Below are positions 18,566-32,385 of a stretch of 64,000 bases of DNA, in pieces. Position numbers and translations under genes: made by a program. Origin of the DNA: Mangifera indica (Eukaryota > Streptophyta > Magnoliopsida > Sapindales > Anacardiaceae); assembly GCF_011075055.1 (NCBI RefSeq), contig NC_058155.1:7597537-7661536 (forward strand). Direction: 5' to 3'. The notes beneath the pieces are model-generated. The model searched no databases. It had not been told where the DNA came from and saw only the letters and a list, made by a program, of their open reading frames with translations. Every line of letters starts with the position of its first letter. Within the stretch, counting starts at the first letter, position 1.

Positions 18566-21500
18566 TCAGCTTAAGTTCATTATGCGAATTGGTCTCACTA
18601 GCTCATCAAGATCGTCTATTTGTGAATCTGAATCGTTTACATCATCAAAGGCTGTTTGTTCACGCGTCATATCATTAGTTTCCCCAGCTTCTTCGTCACT
18701 AACATCAAGGCTAATATAATCTGCAAATTTTCCATCAAAACAAATATCCCCATTATCGAGCATTGAATGCCTTTCAGACGTCATTTTTTGAGGCTCAGAG
18801 TCCTCGATGCTCACAGAACCAAAATAACGCCCTCGATTGTTCTTCTGCTCCCTTGATTGTCTGATTTTCTTTCCCTTGCTTCGGCTTTTTGGGTGGTGAA
18901 GCTTGCACTTGAGTCCTCGAGGGCAGGAGCCTGTTGCTTCAAAAGTGGGGCAGACATAGCTGTGCTTCTTCCGACACTGACAGCATAGATATATTCCATT
19001 TTACTTATCGGAGTAGCATAGGATTATGTGCAGTTTCGTCAAAAGAGACAGCATCAAGAAGGTATCAAGAACAAATGAGAAAATTCAAGCATTAAATGAG
19101 CTCAATTCTTCTGTGAAACTGCACAACAATGGTCAAGAATTGAAGGCCAAGAACTACAGTAGATTGTGTCAACCCACAACGCAAGAATAAATGGTACCAG
19201 CCAGTTTAATGCTTGTTATATTTTATGTACGGTTGAAGCTGAATCCAAGGTGCAAAAAGCTTTCTTGTCTTTTAAGAAAAGTACAAAGTCCAGGAGTTTC
19301 AAGTCCACGTTTCCATTCAATGAATATAATCGCGTCTCAATAGGAGCATAGATGGGACAGATTCTCATCTTTTTTGCAAGTACAAAGAACTAAAACTAAA
19401 TTCACAGCATGAACAACCATAAAATAACAACATAGAATAGATATATATTCTAATATTAACAGGAAAATAAAGTTTTAAATTAAAGCCTAGCATAGTCTTT
19501 GTATACGAATAGGCTAACCTCATTCCCATCTGCGCAATAGCCCTTTAGAAATCCTTCACAAGTAGAGGCTTTTGGATTCACATGTACATGCCTGTAAGGA
19601 CAATCCTTGTTGGAGCACAAACCTGACAGCAAAGTAGTCAGGTTCTGTGAATTTTAAATAGACTAAATTAAAATAAAATATAGCAAAACAATACACCTTG
19701 CAAGAAATAAGAACAATCTGGCATTCTTTCCGGAATGACCTGCATGAAATGTAAAACTGAAGTTAAATGCCAGCAAACTATGAGAAAAAGCCCACTATCC
19801 CTTGGAGCAGACCACTTGATCTTATCAATCACATCTGTAACCTTATGAGTCAATTTGCAGTTGGAATTGGAACATAAACCATTCAGAAACTTTGTGCACA
19901 CTGCGATTTTGGAGGGATCATGAACATATGGACATTTTCCATCATCCTTACTGCATTTCCCAAATCTTGTAAAAAACTGACAGTACTTCCGCTTTTTAGC
20001 TAATCGCAATCTGGCTGTGTGCAAACTCCAGCGTACTTTCTCGCTAGCCAGAACACGAGTTCGCTTCTTTGGATCTCTTATAAGCTGGTTACCATTGCCA
20101 ATTCGAACATATCTGCCAAAGTTAGAATCCATTTATAAACAATATATTAGAACATAAGTGCAGCACTACAAGCACATTTTCTCAGGATGATCAACAAAAG
20201 TATACAACTATCAGCATTAACTGCAGAAAGCTCCGTCACAGGTAGAGTAAAAGAAAACTAACTAGCAATTTAAGGGATTAATAAAAGAATACACAAACAT
20301 ACTCATCATTGCCAATAACTAATCTCCTTGGAATATAAGACTTCTTAACATTTTTTTCCAAATCGAGAGAAGCTGAGCCTGTTGATTCATCATCTACAAA
20401 GAAAATATGTCATATATGTTAATGTAATGGAGTACTATACACTTGGATCTTCCAGTCATTAAGCTTCAATCCTAATACTAAAAATAAAAATGTAAAATAG
20501 TTAGTTGCATAATAGCATCTGAAGTCTAAAAACATATGGTTCAACTTTCATTAGAGCTACTTTAGACAGTTCAATCAATATAAGGAAAATAAATAAATAA
20601 ACTAGATACTACCTGATATCCTCTGAAGGGTCCGTCTTGAAGAATCCATTTTGTATCGAACAGAGCCTATGCGGAATATTCGTTCTCCTGCAAAAGCATT
20701 AGAAACTTCAAAACGATAGAGATAATAATAAAATTATAATCATTAAAGCCAATCAAAAATGCACCAAAAATCACATAAAGTGTGTTACAATAACAGCATA
20801 ACAAACATGACCAGACACAATTAACAAAAACAGAACAAACATTGGCCTACACTGAGACAACTGTAACTCTTTAGAGACTTACGGGAAGAATGACTTCTGC
20901 TCTTAGTCTCAGAAGCAAAGGATTTAGCACCACTTTGCTCTCTTTTCTTCTTCCCAACTGCAGCGACAGCCAATGTAGCTTCCTATGATAAAAAATAACA
21001 AATAATACCGATCAAAAGTAAAAAAGCAAATTTTAATTGCAAAAGACTACTTAGCTAATTTGCAAAGGCTACATTTAACTTTCAAGACAAGAAAAAAAAG
21101 GGTCTGTCATTATGCATTAAGGCATACCTCATTAGCTTTCTTTGAACGATTTTCAATGGATTTTGACCATTTCAGACTAGATCCACCAACACTTAATACC
21201 TTAGATTTACGAAGGGAAAATCCATGGTTTGACCTTGTGTAAACTGTATCTCTTTTTCTCAGCAGCAACAATTTCCGACTGGAATAACAACGAGGTTATT
21301 CGCTAGAACAATAATACAAATACCATAACCTGAAAGAAACCGCAAAACAGATATATCACATTCTCACATACCTGATTGCAGACAAGGAACTGTTATTTGG
21401 AACTGAAACTGAATTTTGCACAAAACGTCTCCAATATGCTGTTCTTTTCCAGGGAAAGAGGGAAGGCAGGATTTTCCGAGGATACGAGAAATGATCATCA

Positions 21501-24500
21501 TCTTTTGATGACTGCATACTTTTTAGTGTCCAAACCAAAGAAGACCTTGAAGGTTCTTGGATCTTCATTAAAACTGAAAATGAAGAAATACAAAATGAAT
21601 TATTATAGTTTTACCACCAAAAATACATCATGATACTTAGCAATAAGTAATAACTATAATGCACAGAAAGCCAGTAGATGTAAACATAAGAAACATTTAG
21701 TATACTATCCAGATGACCCAAAAATTTTAAAAAATTAAATTAACTAGAAACATTCAAAACTTGAAATCACTCATCAAAAAAGACAAAAAAGGAGCAGCCT
21801 TAAAAAACATTCACATAACAAAAAGATTGGAATATAAAGGATGGGAAGAATCAGACAAGAACTTCAAGGCCATGCGACTTTCAAAACCATATTTCTTTCC
21901 CACTATCAATTGCTCACTTTTTAGGTGTGATATAACACAATCAAAAAGAAAAAAAAAATAATTGGTTCGTTAAGCAACCACTTCCAATATAAAAAAATCC
22001 TGATGGTAGTAAGTACTTCATACAAACCTCTATAAGATCGTTTTTTACTAAGACTTCTCCTGAATACGTCCTTTGAAGCAGCTTTTCCCTCAGAAACTGA
22101 AGCACCATCAGGTAAGGTGACTGTCTGATTTATGTGACTTTCCACTGGAGTCCTTATTAGCTGATTTTTGCGTCTCTTGTAGTAGCTATCTGAGGTGACA
22201 CCTTGGATCTTATCAGCATTTTGAATAGATGAGCTATGATGATTTGAAGCTGCAACCAATTGATTTGATTTTCTCTTCACATATGTTATTCTCTTCATAT
22301 TTGAAGCAGCCAAAGCCCCATCATTCAATTCAACCTGGCTTTCCAAACTGTTGACCGAACCAGTTTGATTTACACGAGTTTCAGAAACCTTCAAAGCATC
22401 ATTACAAGTTTTCAGTGCATTATTACTTTTCACAAATTTCTGAGGATCCGGAGTAGCCTCAGAGCAACCATTAGGAAGAGGCTCAGACAACTGGAAGGAT
22501 GTACAATCCCCTGACAAATTGGTAGTGTGATTTGGCACCTTTGTGACAGAGGGCAAGGGAGGTGTTCTAGGCCTATCAAATGGAGCATTTGCACCTCCCG
22601 TCCTAAACAAATTTGATATGTCAAATACATCAGCCCTACTGTCAGATACTGCAGTCTTCTTTGATTCACCTACTCCTAAGGAATTCAACTGATAAACTGA
22701 TGAAGTCAAACCATGAGAAACTTGGGGCTGAGTGGTTACCGGAGCAGGTTTTCTAACAAGACTATTACCTTTACGAATGTAAGACATACTCTGCAAATTA
22801 GCAGCCTTATTTGGTATATGACCTTGAGGAGGGATTGCATGTAAAAAAGACTTGTTTCCAGGCATGGGAGGAGTAGATGAATTTTCTGTGCGATGCCACG
22901 TTCGGAGCTTTTTGATTTGGGTTGATGAGGCCGCATTCTTTGTAGAATTAAAAATGAAAGAAGAGCGACTGGAAGGAATTCTAGAAGCAGAGTGCCTCAG
23001 TTTGTTCTTCTTCCCATCAGTTTCTCCACTTCGGAAATTTAGACTATTAGCAGCAAATTTGACATCTGATGATGGTGATGGCCTAGTTCTCCCAGCAACT
23101 AAGTGAGCATCTTCCAGTGTAGAACCCAAAATTAAATCATTCTTGACACACTGTAATGATGAAGCATCAGAAAATAAATTAGGGATGCCTTCAGTCACAG
23201 GTTTCCCACTTGGCATTTTTTCGTCCCCACAAACCCTTTCATTAGAATTTTGGCTAGTCAATGGTTCAGGATGAAATGACCGTATAACAGAGAGATCAGA
23301 CAAAATTTCAGGAGAACCCATATCAGATAGTGTAGTATCAAACTCCATGATTTCATCATTGGAGTTAGTAGTAGAAACCCCATCACCTTCAATAGCCAAA
23401 GCAAGATAAGTTGAAACAGAAGGCAAATCATCACTTTCAAGATGATATTCATCAGATTCCATAGTCATACTAGGCAATCTTTGATTTCTGTCCGAGGACT
23501 GACGGTCTGAAGTAGTTTCCAATTGAGTGGTCTCAGTGCACACTGTATCTTGCTTTTCTGCAGCAATACTGTCCATTTTCTCTGCCTCACTGTTTTCCCT
23601 ACACACAGCTTCATTGCTATGGTTATGGTCATCCATAATCGGAGTTGCATTTACTGTCTGCTCACTTCCACATACTGGCGAGCAAGAGGATGCTGGAATA
23701 GGAATACAAGACTCATCACAAGAATCAGCTTTTGTGTGGTCAACTTTCAAACTTTCACCATCCCTAGCCTTACAGACATCTCTCCTGATAGAAGATAAAT
23801 GATTATCCATGTTAGAAACTGTAACCTCCCCTTCTGGTTGCATTAGAACCTCATTCATATTGGAGGGAAGTCCTACACCAAATGTTAAGATATCTGCAGT
23901 TAGAGGTCCCTTGCTGATCTCGGATATCATCTGACTAGGAAAACCAGGCTGACAAGGAGAGACTTTTTGACTTTTTCTATTATCAGGTGAAGATCCCATA
24001 AAACCACTGTTAATTGTAACCATAGCATCAGAACAATCACACATTGAATTGCTCCCATGCAAATCACTGAATCCATTAGGAGAAGGTTCTAAGGCAAAAT
24101 CCATAGTACCGGAAAGCTTCACTTCTGAAGGTATAGAATCTTTGACAGATGAACTTACGGTTGTATCTGCACACTGTGTAGAGCTAACTGCTTTCCCAGG
24201 TTCCATGCTCTCATCGGTTATCATTGCATCTGGCAAATCTAACAGAGAGTTCATAACTTTGCTCTTATCTGTAATGTTAGGCATATCCTCCTCAGTGCCT
24301 TCTGAAACTATCGCATTCTGTACTCTTTCTGTGGTACCATTCTCAAGCGATATGGCAATCCCATTGGTTAACTGTTGTTTACCAATATCATCACCAGTAC
24401 TAATATTGATTTCTTCTGAATTAATACAGACATTGTCAGAACCTGAAATGCTATGTCTGTCATGGTTGGAGCAGTCTGCAGATATGGATTCATTGTGGAT

Positions 24501-26966
24501 TTTGGTTTCCTCTGAACTTGACAAAGCAGACATTTCATTACCAGTCCCAGGAAGAATAACCATCGAAAATTCTTCCAAAGCACTGCAACCCAGACTTTTG
24601 CATGGCTGCTTACCAGATGCATCCAGAAGGGTAATCTCAGAATTAGTCATTTTTTTAGGAGAGATAACTAAACCATTATTAAAACCTGTGGTTGCATTTA
24701 TTCCATGGGCAAAAACATTTGTCTCATGACTTTCATTTTCCTCTGAGATTAACAGATCAGAATTAATATCACCTCCTACTGAAATCAAAATTTTTGAAGA
24801 TTCTTTTGTGGAAGAATTCCCAAGCAATGAAGTGTTTCCTTTGTGACAGAACTGCTCCCCAGCAACTTCACCGCTACCAATGTCAGGAACAGCAGATTTG
24901 TTTAGTGGTTTACTAAGATCCTTGCCAGTTTTCTGTTTGTCAACTAAAGAATTATCCGAATTCACCAAACCCTCAGTCATTTTAGTTACTTTATTACTTG
25001 GAGAAGCGAAAGGAGAGATTGAGCCACTCATTTTTCCCTTAATCTTAGCGATATGGGGACCACCAGATTCAACATTAGTGTTAACATCCTCTGGTCCCAT
25101 GGAAGCCTGTGAAGATCCACCCACTTTGTCATTAACAGGCAACAATATTCCTTTACTTGGATAAGGCTGTAAATCAACGGAATGAAGTGAAGTTGCCCCA
25201 GCAGGAGTGATTTTCTCTTTAGAAGGTTTTCTTCCCTTTTTCAGCAAAGGAGCTGCAGATGCCTTAACGGTGGAGCCATCTGCTTTCACAGGTTCATCAA
25301 TCTTCCCTGTTGGTTGCAAACCGGAAACATCTGCACTAGGGTTTATTACTTTCTTGATTAATTTCTTCACAACTCTTTTCTTCTTTGCAACCTTGAGCGA
25401 AGATGTTTTATTAGTACTATCACCAGTTCCTCCTTTATCTGAAACAATACTTTTTGACCTTTCAACTCTAACCTTTGCAGGTGAATAATTAGCCTGAGTG
25501 GTAGAAGACTGTAAATTATGATCATGCATTTCACCGATGGCAGAAGGTGCAACCTTCTTCCCAGATTGTTTTGAGTCCATATTTTTATCAGAACTACAGG
25601 CATTATTCATATATCTGGAACTATCCAGCTTTATACTACTGTCACAAACTATATTCACTTGTGGACTTGAATGATCCTTATCTGACACCTTAACTATCCT
25701 ATTTTTTCCATTCTTAGGTGTTATATTTGGATCAGAAACAATGGCAGAACTCAAAGGTGCCACAATTGCCTTGGCCACCAATGAATTAGATTTGAAAGAA
25801 ACATCAAGCTCCACAGGACTTCCCTCTCTCTCTTCCTCTGCACCCACCACATGATCCGAATACACAACCTTATCTTTCCCTCTGAATGAACCAGACTTCA
25901 TCTCATCAAAATAACCAGAATAATGCAATTCATCATTTTCTCTAGTTCTAAAACAAGGTTTCTGTATTCTCAAAAGTGCACTCTTCTTTTGTACTTGCTT
26001 CCTAGGAGTCCTATTATACTCAAAACCGTCCTCACAGCTTCCTCTATTATTACCGTATCTTCCAGAATCTACCTCATAAAACTCACGCTTTCCACTAAAA
26101 CTTCTAACTCCACCGCCACCATTCTCACTATTTTGACCCATTTCAATCATCAAATCACGAATTTCCCTCCCTCTCAATGTCTGCCTCTCAAAAACCCCAT
26201 CTCTCACATTACTCCTTGTCATCTCATTATTACCAAACTGTGAACCATGTATGTTACCATAATTACCCGAATCCAATCTATCAGAATCAGATAGAAAAGG
26301 ACCTCGACGTGATACAAACTCTAATCTTTGATTACTATTACCATTATTATGCTCAAATTCAAAGACATCGTTGTTATACCTTTCTCTAAACCTATGATTC
26401 ATATGTACTTCATGCTTATTCTTCTCAAAAACAGGCCGGTTATCAAATTGACGATGATGTACCAAATTATTGACAACCGGACGATGATCGGGGAAAATCC
26501 GAGGGGTGTCCCAAACATCAGGTCTGGCACCAAATTCAGGCACCAATCGTTGACGACGATAATCATGATGGCGATCATCATCAACGGGAATCCGGTGGAC
26601 AAGATCGTGACTTCGTTGTTGGTGGCTGTGACGATTGAGATCAAGATTAAGAGATCTAGGGTTAGGATTAGGGTTAAAATTGGGATTGAACGACAGTTGG
26701 GGGTGATGATGGGAATTATACGGATTCTTTGTTGGCGGCGGTGCAGGGACAGAAAGAGGAGGGTGATGAAGTGGTGGTGGAAGTGGCGGATCAGGGAGCG
26801 ATTGTTGTGGCGGCGGTGGCGGAGGGAGTGGTTGTTGTTGTTGTTGTTGAGGAGGTGGTGGTGGCGGACGGTAGTTGTAAACATGGGAAGAGGGAGGTGC
26901 ATAAAAATTAGGGTTAGGAGACGAAACGGCGACGTACCTGGAGTGATGAAGATATGGAGGATCCAT
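18566..26966 (-). CDS. Giant zinc finger CCCH protein (five fingers, ZC3H3/C3H7-like)
   Basis: Exons: 26966-22028, 21573-21372, 21278-21128, 20982-20883, 20687-20613, 20393-20303, 20112-19842, 19739-19697, 19622-19519 and 18976-18566; they total 6387 bp and 2128 aa with all joins in frame. Exon 1 alone encodes about 1646 residues of low-complexity sequence. It is Pro/Gln/His-rich at residues 30-100, Arg-rich next, then Ser-rich and probably disordered. The five C-terminal CCCH fingers are CQFFTRFGKCSKDDGKCPYVH, CTKFLNGLCSNSNCKLTH, CSYFLQGLCSNKDCPYRH, CEGFLKGYCADGNECRKKH and CPTFEATGSCPRGLKCKLHH. They are followed by a basic patch and an acidic tail. Spacing resembles animal ZC3H3 and CPSF30 and Arabidopsis At1g21570, so nuclear RNA binding or mRNA 3'-end and export work is likely by family. 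The start was chosen at the first ATG (MDPPYLHHSR). A (GAA)n tract lies just upstream in the leader. Confidence 0.93.
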
Positions 26967-26977
26967 CACTGGCCGGC

Positions 26978-27017
26978 TCTTCTTCTTCTTCTTCTTCTTC
27001 TTCTTCTTCTTCTTCTT
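26978..27017. repeat. (CTT/GAA)13 microsatellite in the CCCH gene leader
   Basis: About 40 bp of perfect TTC repeats lie 12 bp upstream of the CCCH start codon, and would be (GAA)n in the transcript. They produce a spurious poly-serine frame on the plus strand. Confidence 0.95.
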
Positions 27018-27232
27018 GTTACAGGCTTGCGCTATTCTTCTTGCTGTTGCTTGTAATGGCTGCTTTCTGGCTGTCGTTTACTTCAGTTGCGTATTTAATG
27101 TTTGGTTCTCAATTTCCACTTTCCTCTTTCACTGTTGATACTTTGAGAAGGTCGTTTACTCAACTACTTTACGCCTGTCGTTCCTATTTATATATTAAAT
27201 TAATTACATTTTCCTACTCATAATTAAATTTA

Positions 27233-27564
27233 GGCGGAAGGACATACTCCACCGTATGTAATTTTAAAAAAATTAAATAAATTAAATATTCATAAACTTT
27301 ATTGATATTATTAAGGATAATATTATTATTTTACAATTTTATTTTAAAAAATATTTTTTATTTTTACTTTTATTTTAAAAATTAATAATTGTTTCTTTAA
27401 TTTAATTTTAAAATTATTATTTTTAAATAAAATCTCAAAATAATGATTTTTTTATTATTATTATTATTAAAATTTAATAAATAAATAGATATTTAATTAT
27501 TTTTAAATTGACAGATAAAAATTTAAGAAGAAGTAATTTTTTAATGAAAATAGATTTCTTTGCC
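27233..27564. mobile_element. Short Mutator-like MITE with 9-bp target duplication
   Basis: The 332-bp element starts GGCGGAAGGACATACTCC and ends ATTTCTTTGCC, so its reversed right end is GGCAAAGAAAT. It is flanked on both sides by TTAAATTTA (27224-27232 and 27565-27573). The 9-bp direct repeat is diagnostic of Mutator-type insertion. The body is almost pure AT with no coding capacity. Confidence 0.82.
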
Positions 27565-27573
27565 TTAAATTTA

Positions 27574-28524
27574 TTATGAAAAAATAAAATTATTGTTTTA
27601 TTAAATATAATAATAATTTATATATATATATTTTTTTTTTCTTGTGGTAGAGGATTATATGAATAAGACGTTATCTAAATAACCAAGGTGAGCTTCACAT
27701 AATCGAGTTGAAATTCAAGCCACAAAGTTTGCCAGATCCATCTTGAACTAGCCCATGGACTATGATATAACCGGCCCATATCCATGAGCACTATCTAAAA
27801 GTAAAAATGGATTGTTTATGATGATACCCACCAGGATGAAGAGGCACTGGTGATCGATTCAATGTTATAGTAATGGGTTTTTGAGACAATGGTGGGTGGA
27901 AGAGACCCGGTCAATTGTTACTATCAGAATTCCACTTTAGTAGTTAGTGGGATTGTGCGTTGTTTTGGGCGATGCTAATGGCTTCAACAAAGAAAACAAT
28001 TTGTTTGGTAGAACATGATGACCAGAAAGGATGTTGATTAAAGCAGGGAAAGGGAATCTTAAACAATGCCTATGGAGGACCAGTTGCACAATAATAGCAG
28101 CCAGTTGAGAGATGACAATGACTTGGATCATGACTGAGTCATTGACTTGTATGTATTTGCTTGTTGTTAGGCATAAAGTTATGAGCGATGCTATGGGTAT
28201 GCACATTTGAATATGTATATGATGTATTATCATATACTTGTGTGTTATTGAAAAATTATATATGATATGGACAAACATAAAATCCATATGAATGATATTC
28301 CATTGTTACAACTTATACCACACTCTTGATCAATTGAGATCAACAATTATGGGGAAGGAGGAGGGCACACCAGCAAAACAACCTCGCATCCATCGCCTAA
28401 TTGGTAAGCAATCCAGAGAGAAGCAAAGCCCTAACTCAGAGTTGGAATGGAACAAAAAGAATGTACAAAAGCATCGCATATGTGAACAGTTTATTCTTTG
28501 CAATTGTTATTGCCAGTAATGTGG
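27574..28524. other. Intergenic, nothing recognised
   Basis: This is the spacer between the CCCH gene's 5' end and the kinase gene's 3' end. The first part is AT-rich and the rest is of mixed composition. Open frames of up to about 116 codons have no recognisable domain and are taken as chance. Confidence 0.5.
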
Positions 28525-31500
28525 TTAGTCAAAGCTTGATGAGCGGCTCCACCTGCCTTGCAAGTAGTCCTCTACTGATACACTTTGCTCAATGCTGCTC
28601 ATGGAGAATGAATCATCCTCCACATCAAGCAGCGCAAGGTTAAGATGTGATTGAAGGTTTAAACGCGGGCAGGCTTCATCGTCAAGCATTTCAAATTCTT
28701 CCGAAGCATTGATTTGTAGTCTTGCCCACTTTGTTACATCAGTATCACCTTGGAGGAGCTTCAGAACCTGGGATAAATAAGAGCAAAGTTCATAACATTT
28801 AAACAACTTCCCCGTTAAATAAGGGATAAAGCATAGCAGCTATAAAAGATTATTTACAAGACTCATTTTGGGCCTCGCTCGCGCAGCACGCCTGATACAT
28901 AGAACTGCTGCTAAAGCCATCCTCTCCATCTGGTCATGATCATAATTACTGCCCAAGGTTGGATCTAACAGTTGTGTAATCTTCCCACTGTATAGAATTG
29001 GCTTTGCCTAGACAAGAAGTTTCATTTGTTCATTAAAATTCAAAACCAAATGGCCAAAATTCAGTAATGAGTTCAGAATACATACCCAGATGACTAAACT
29101 CTTTTGGCCTTTGGGATAGTCATTGCTTATCGGCTTTCTGCCTGAGAGAAGCTCGAGGAGTACAACTCCAAATGCATAGACATCAACACTGTCATTTACT
29201 TTGCCATACATGAAGTATTCAGGGGCCAGGTAACTGCAGCAAATTTCCAAATTTTCTAGTAATGTTCAGAACTAAATGGTAATAAAAGTATTGTATCTTT
29301 CTTTGATACAAATCAAATGAACAAGACTTGGGCGCGAATCATGTACCCAAAGGTTCCCGAAACATCTTTGCAGGTTATATGTGATGCAGAGGTCGATGCC
29401 CATTTGGCAAGTCCAAAATCAGATAGCTAAGAAAAACAAAATAGAAAAGCATGAACAGTTATGAACCAGTTATATTTTTAAGCACTTTTCACATTTAAAA
29501 TGTAAATTTGAAAGAGACCTGTGGCTCAAAATCATCTGACAGTAGTATGTTTGATGATTTAACATCCCTGTGAATGACATGTTGAGCACTACCACTGTGG
29601 AGATAATCCAAGGCCTCAGCCACCCCCACAGCCACCTTATACCTCTCACTCCATCCAAATAAATGTGGATCTATCTTGTTACCTAAATGAGTAAGCATGA
29701 GGAAGATGTAAACAAAATTGAAAACTATATGCAGAATCAGCCTAAAGAAAAATTATGAGTTCACATACCATGAAGGTTTTCTTCCAGGCTTCCTCTAGAT
29801 AGAAAATCATAAACCAAGAGAAGATTATTCTCTTCGAAACAGAACCCGGAAAGGGAAATGATATTCTTATGATGTAATGTAGTGATAATATCGATTTCCA
29901 AAATGAACTCTTTCAGCACATCTTCGGATGACTTCAGGATTTTCACAGCAAGTTCCTTGCCATCAGGAAGGCAACCTTTATAAACCTGACTGCTCCCTCC
30001 TTTTCCGATCAAATTCTCTGGAATCAACAATGAATATTTTGGAACTAAAAGGTCCCACAAAATGGACAAACATAAACTCTAAACAGTAGTTTGAGGATCC
30101 AAACATACCAGCCAAGAAATTAGATGTTGCAGAGAGGAGTTCCTGATACTTAAAAGGTCTGCAAGTAGCAGAGTATTTCTCATGTAGACCCTCCAATTCA
30201 TTCGGCAGTTTTGTTGAATTTTTGTTAGTTTGTTTATGATCTGAATCTGTAACAAGTGCAGGTTGCCTCGAGGGCAACCGCAACGCCCATTGAACAACAG
30301 AGATATTTTCCAACGAAGACCTACCTGGAGCTTGTTTCTCTGTTAACACTGTTTGACGAAGCAATGGCCATCCAGGCCTGGCTTCGGGCAATTGCCTGAT
30401 CAATAAAGTTATAGAAGCTGAAGGTGACTCTGCCTTCTGAACAGGCACTATAGCCAAAGATTCACCTTCACAATCACCGCCATTGCCACACAAATCTTCT
30501 TCACATGGTTTATAAGAATCCTCTGGCAATACTTTAGCCGGTCCACAAATAGGGCACTTTTGTTTCCCAGCACTCTCTAAACAATCTGAACCAGCTTTCA
30601 CTAACGCCCTTTCCAAATTCATCATAGAACCAGTATCATTAACAGATTTATGTGCTGAATTAGGGGCATCATCAGTCACAACTTGAGAATTTTTCAGTCG
30701 TCCAGCATGCTTAGTCAATGAAATTGACCGGTGTATTACATCAAGCATGCAATTGCGGCCATTATCTTCAGTTCCTGCAATACAAATATTTTCAATAAAA
30801 CTACAAAAATTCATGCACCTCCCAGAAGACAAAAAAAATAAAAAGCAAGACCTTGTGTTTCAGCAGCCGCTGATGGAAGGCCTTCTCTTTGGTAAATAAC
30901 TTTCCCATTGTTAACCGCAAGAACTGTAATTTCCTTTGACAGTTTCTTAGCACAATATTTAGCCACAGATGTTGATGATCGGATTGTATGGTAATTCCTC
31001 GCAGTTCCTACTATAACCTTCGATGCAGAACAAGAATTTGTTTCTTTAACTAAAATTTTCCGAATTGATGTTCCTCTGCATATTTTAAGCTTCAGATCCA
31101 CCTGCAACATTTACATTGCAATAAATAACGAGTTTTCATTTCTATTCAAGAAAGTACCGCAGTAAACATAAAAGAAACAATAAAAACTCCATCTTCAAAC
31201 AATTAAAGCCTCCATAAATTTACTAACTGGACTTAACTTTCTATTTATGGAAGCTTAAAGACTGAAAATTTCTTCCAAAAATCCTTCTTTTTCTCAACAA
31301 CCCGGCAGATATCAAGGACGAAAAAGAAAGTTTTAATTAAGAGATACTAAAAGAGATCAAACCTGTTTCAAGTTGCAGAAACCTTCATATACGGCAAGAA
31401 CAGAGTCAAAAGTTTTAACGAGTGACAAAAGCGAAGACTTCCCATCACGATCTACAATTTCTACGCACAAACCATATCACATAACCATTAAAACCATCCA

Positions 31501-31744
31501 AAAAACCAAAAAAAAAAAAAAAAGGAAACCCCGACTTAATAAATCACGTACACTTACCATTGTTACCAAGAACATGAAGAGCTATCACTGTATCACCTGG
31601 CAGCGCAACTTTGACCAGAGCCCACGTCAACAACTCTCTGCTATGCGCGTCCAACTTCACACCCACCACCACCGTCCCGCCACCAGTCGAACTCGCCACG
31701 CCAGCCGCTTCTCCGACCACACCAGCTTGATGCACCATCTTCAT
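28525..31744 (-). CDS. Protein kinase with N-terminal USP-like domain (At1g77280/At1g21590-like)
   Basis: Exons: 31744-31558, 31460-31363, 31101-30852, 30774-30109, 30017-29769, 29682-29519, 29426-29347, 29233-29086, 29007-28858 and 28767-28525; they total 2235 bp and 744 aa with all joins in frame. Residues about 20-180 form a universal-stress-protein / adenine-nucleotide-alpha-hydrolase-like domain ([35 protein letters not shown]). A variable linker has CPICGP and Ser-rich stretches. The kinase domain follows from about residue 400, with [31 protein letters not shown] and YLAPEYF, so it should be active. There is no transmembrane segment or signal peptide, which fits a receptor-like cytoplasmic kinase. 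An ATG 6 bp downstream (31738) is an alternative start. The tail ends in a Ser-rich segment. The locus is the left partner of TCHQD and SDG8 in the inferred syntenic block. Confidence 0.94.
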
Positions 31745-32121
31745 TACTGCAAAGTGAGGTGGAATTTGTTGTCGTTTTGTTACCCGAAACAGAAGATCAT
31801 TCTAAGGCTATATAAATGTTAACTGTAAGCTGCGTTGGGAGAGACAGAGAGTGTGTTTCTCTCATGGCCCAACCGTCGTGAGGTTGTTTTGTTTTGAAGC
31901 TAGCCAACCAACCAGAGCAAAAATAGAAAGGGAGGGAGAGGAGATTTCACGCTACACTCAAAAGTAGAGTAGAGACTGAGTGTTGTTTAAAGTGGGGAAA
32001 TTTTAAAAAATGGCCAAAATGCCCTCCCATTAAGCAAAAATACCCAAAATCACTATTTTCAAGTCAAAATGCCCAAAATCACTGTTTCAAAAAAAAAAAG
32101 CCTATGACTTTTTTTAATACC

Positions 32122-32381
32122 AAAACTACCCTTCCCCTCATATTTATATAACTCTCCCACTTACTATGGGGTTTTAATTAATTTTTGATAAATATGAGGG
32201 GTTTTTAGATATTTTACATTATAAAGGCATTTTGATATTTATTTATTTATTTCAAACTTTTTCTAAAATGTCAAAATTACCCTTCCCTTCATTTATATAA
32301 CTCCCCTCACTCATTATGGGGTTAATAATTTTAGATAAATATGAGGGGTTTATGGATATTTTACATTGTAAAGGCATTTTC
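32122..32381. repeat. 147-bp tandem duplication in MULE left end
   Basis: Two units share the order CTACCCTTCCC, TTTATATAACTC, CTATGGGGTT-like, AAATATGAGGGG, ATATTTTACATT and AAAGGCATTTT. The second begins about 147 bp after the first. They differ by several substitutions and short indels. Confidence 0.75.
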
Positions 32382-32385
32382 ATTT

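Noticed and set aside
24049..24729. 226-codon plus-strand open frame
   Set aside because: It is antisense to the long CCCH exon 1; biased codons of the real gene keep this frame open. No domain and no splice context.
26328..27056. 242-codon plus-strand frame and nearby Arg/Ile-rich frames
   Set aside because: Shadow of the Pro/His/Asn-rich N-terminus of the CCCH gene on the other strand.
26954..27223. 89-codon frame with a poly-serine run
   Set aside because: The serines come from the (CTT)13 microsatellite in the CCCH leader; the rest is promoter sequence.
31373..31822. 149-codon plus frame over the kinase gene 5' end
   Set aside because: Antisense to kinase exons 1-2, including an A-run; the minus-strand exons splice in frame and encode the conserved domain.
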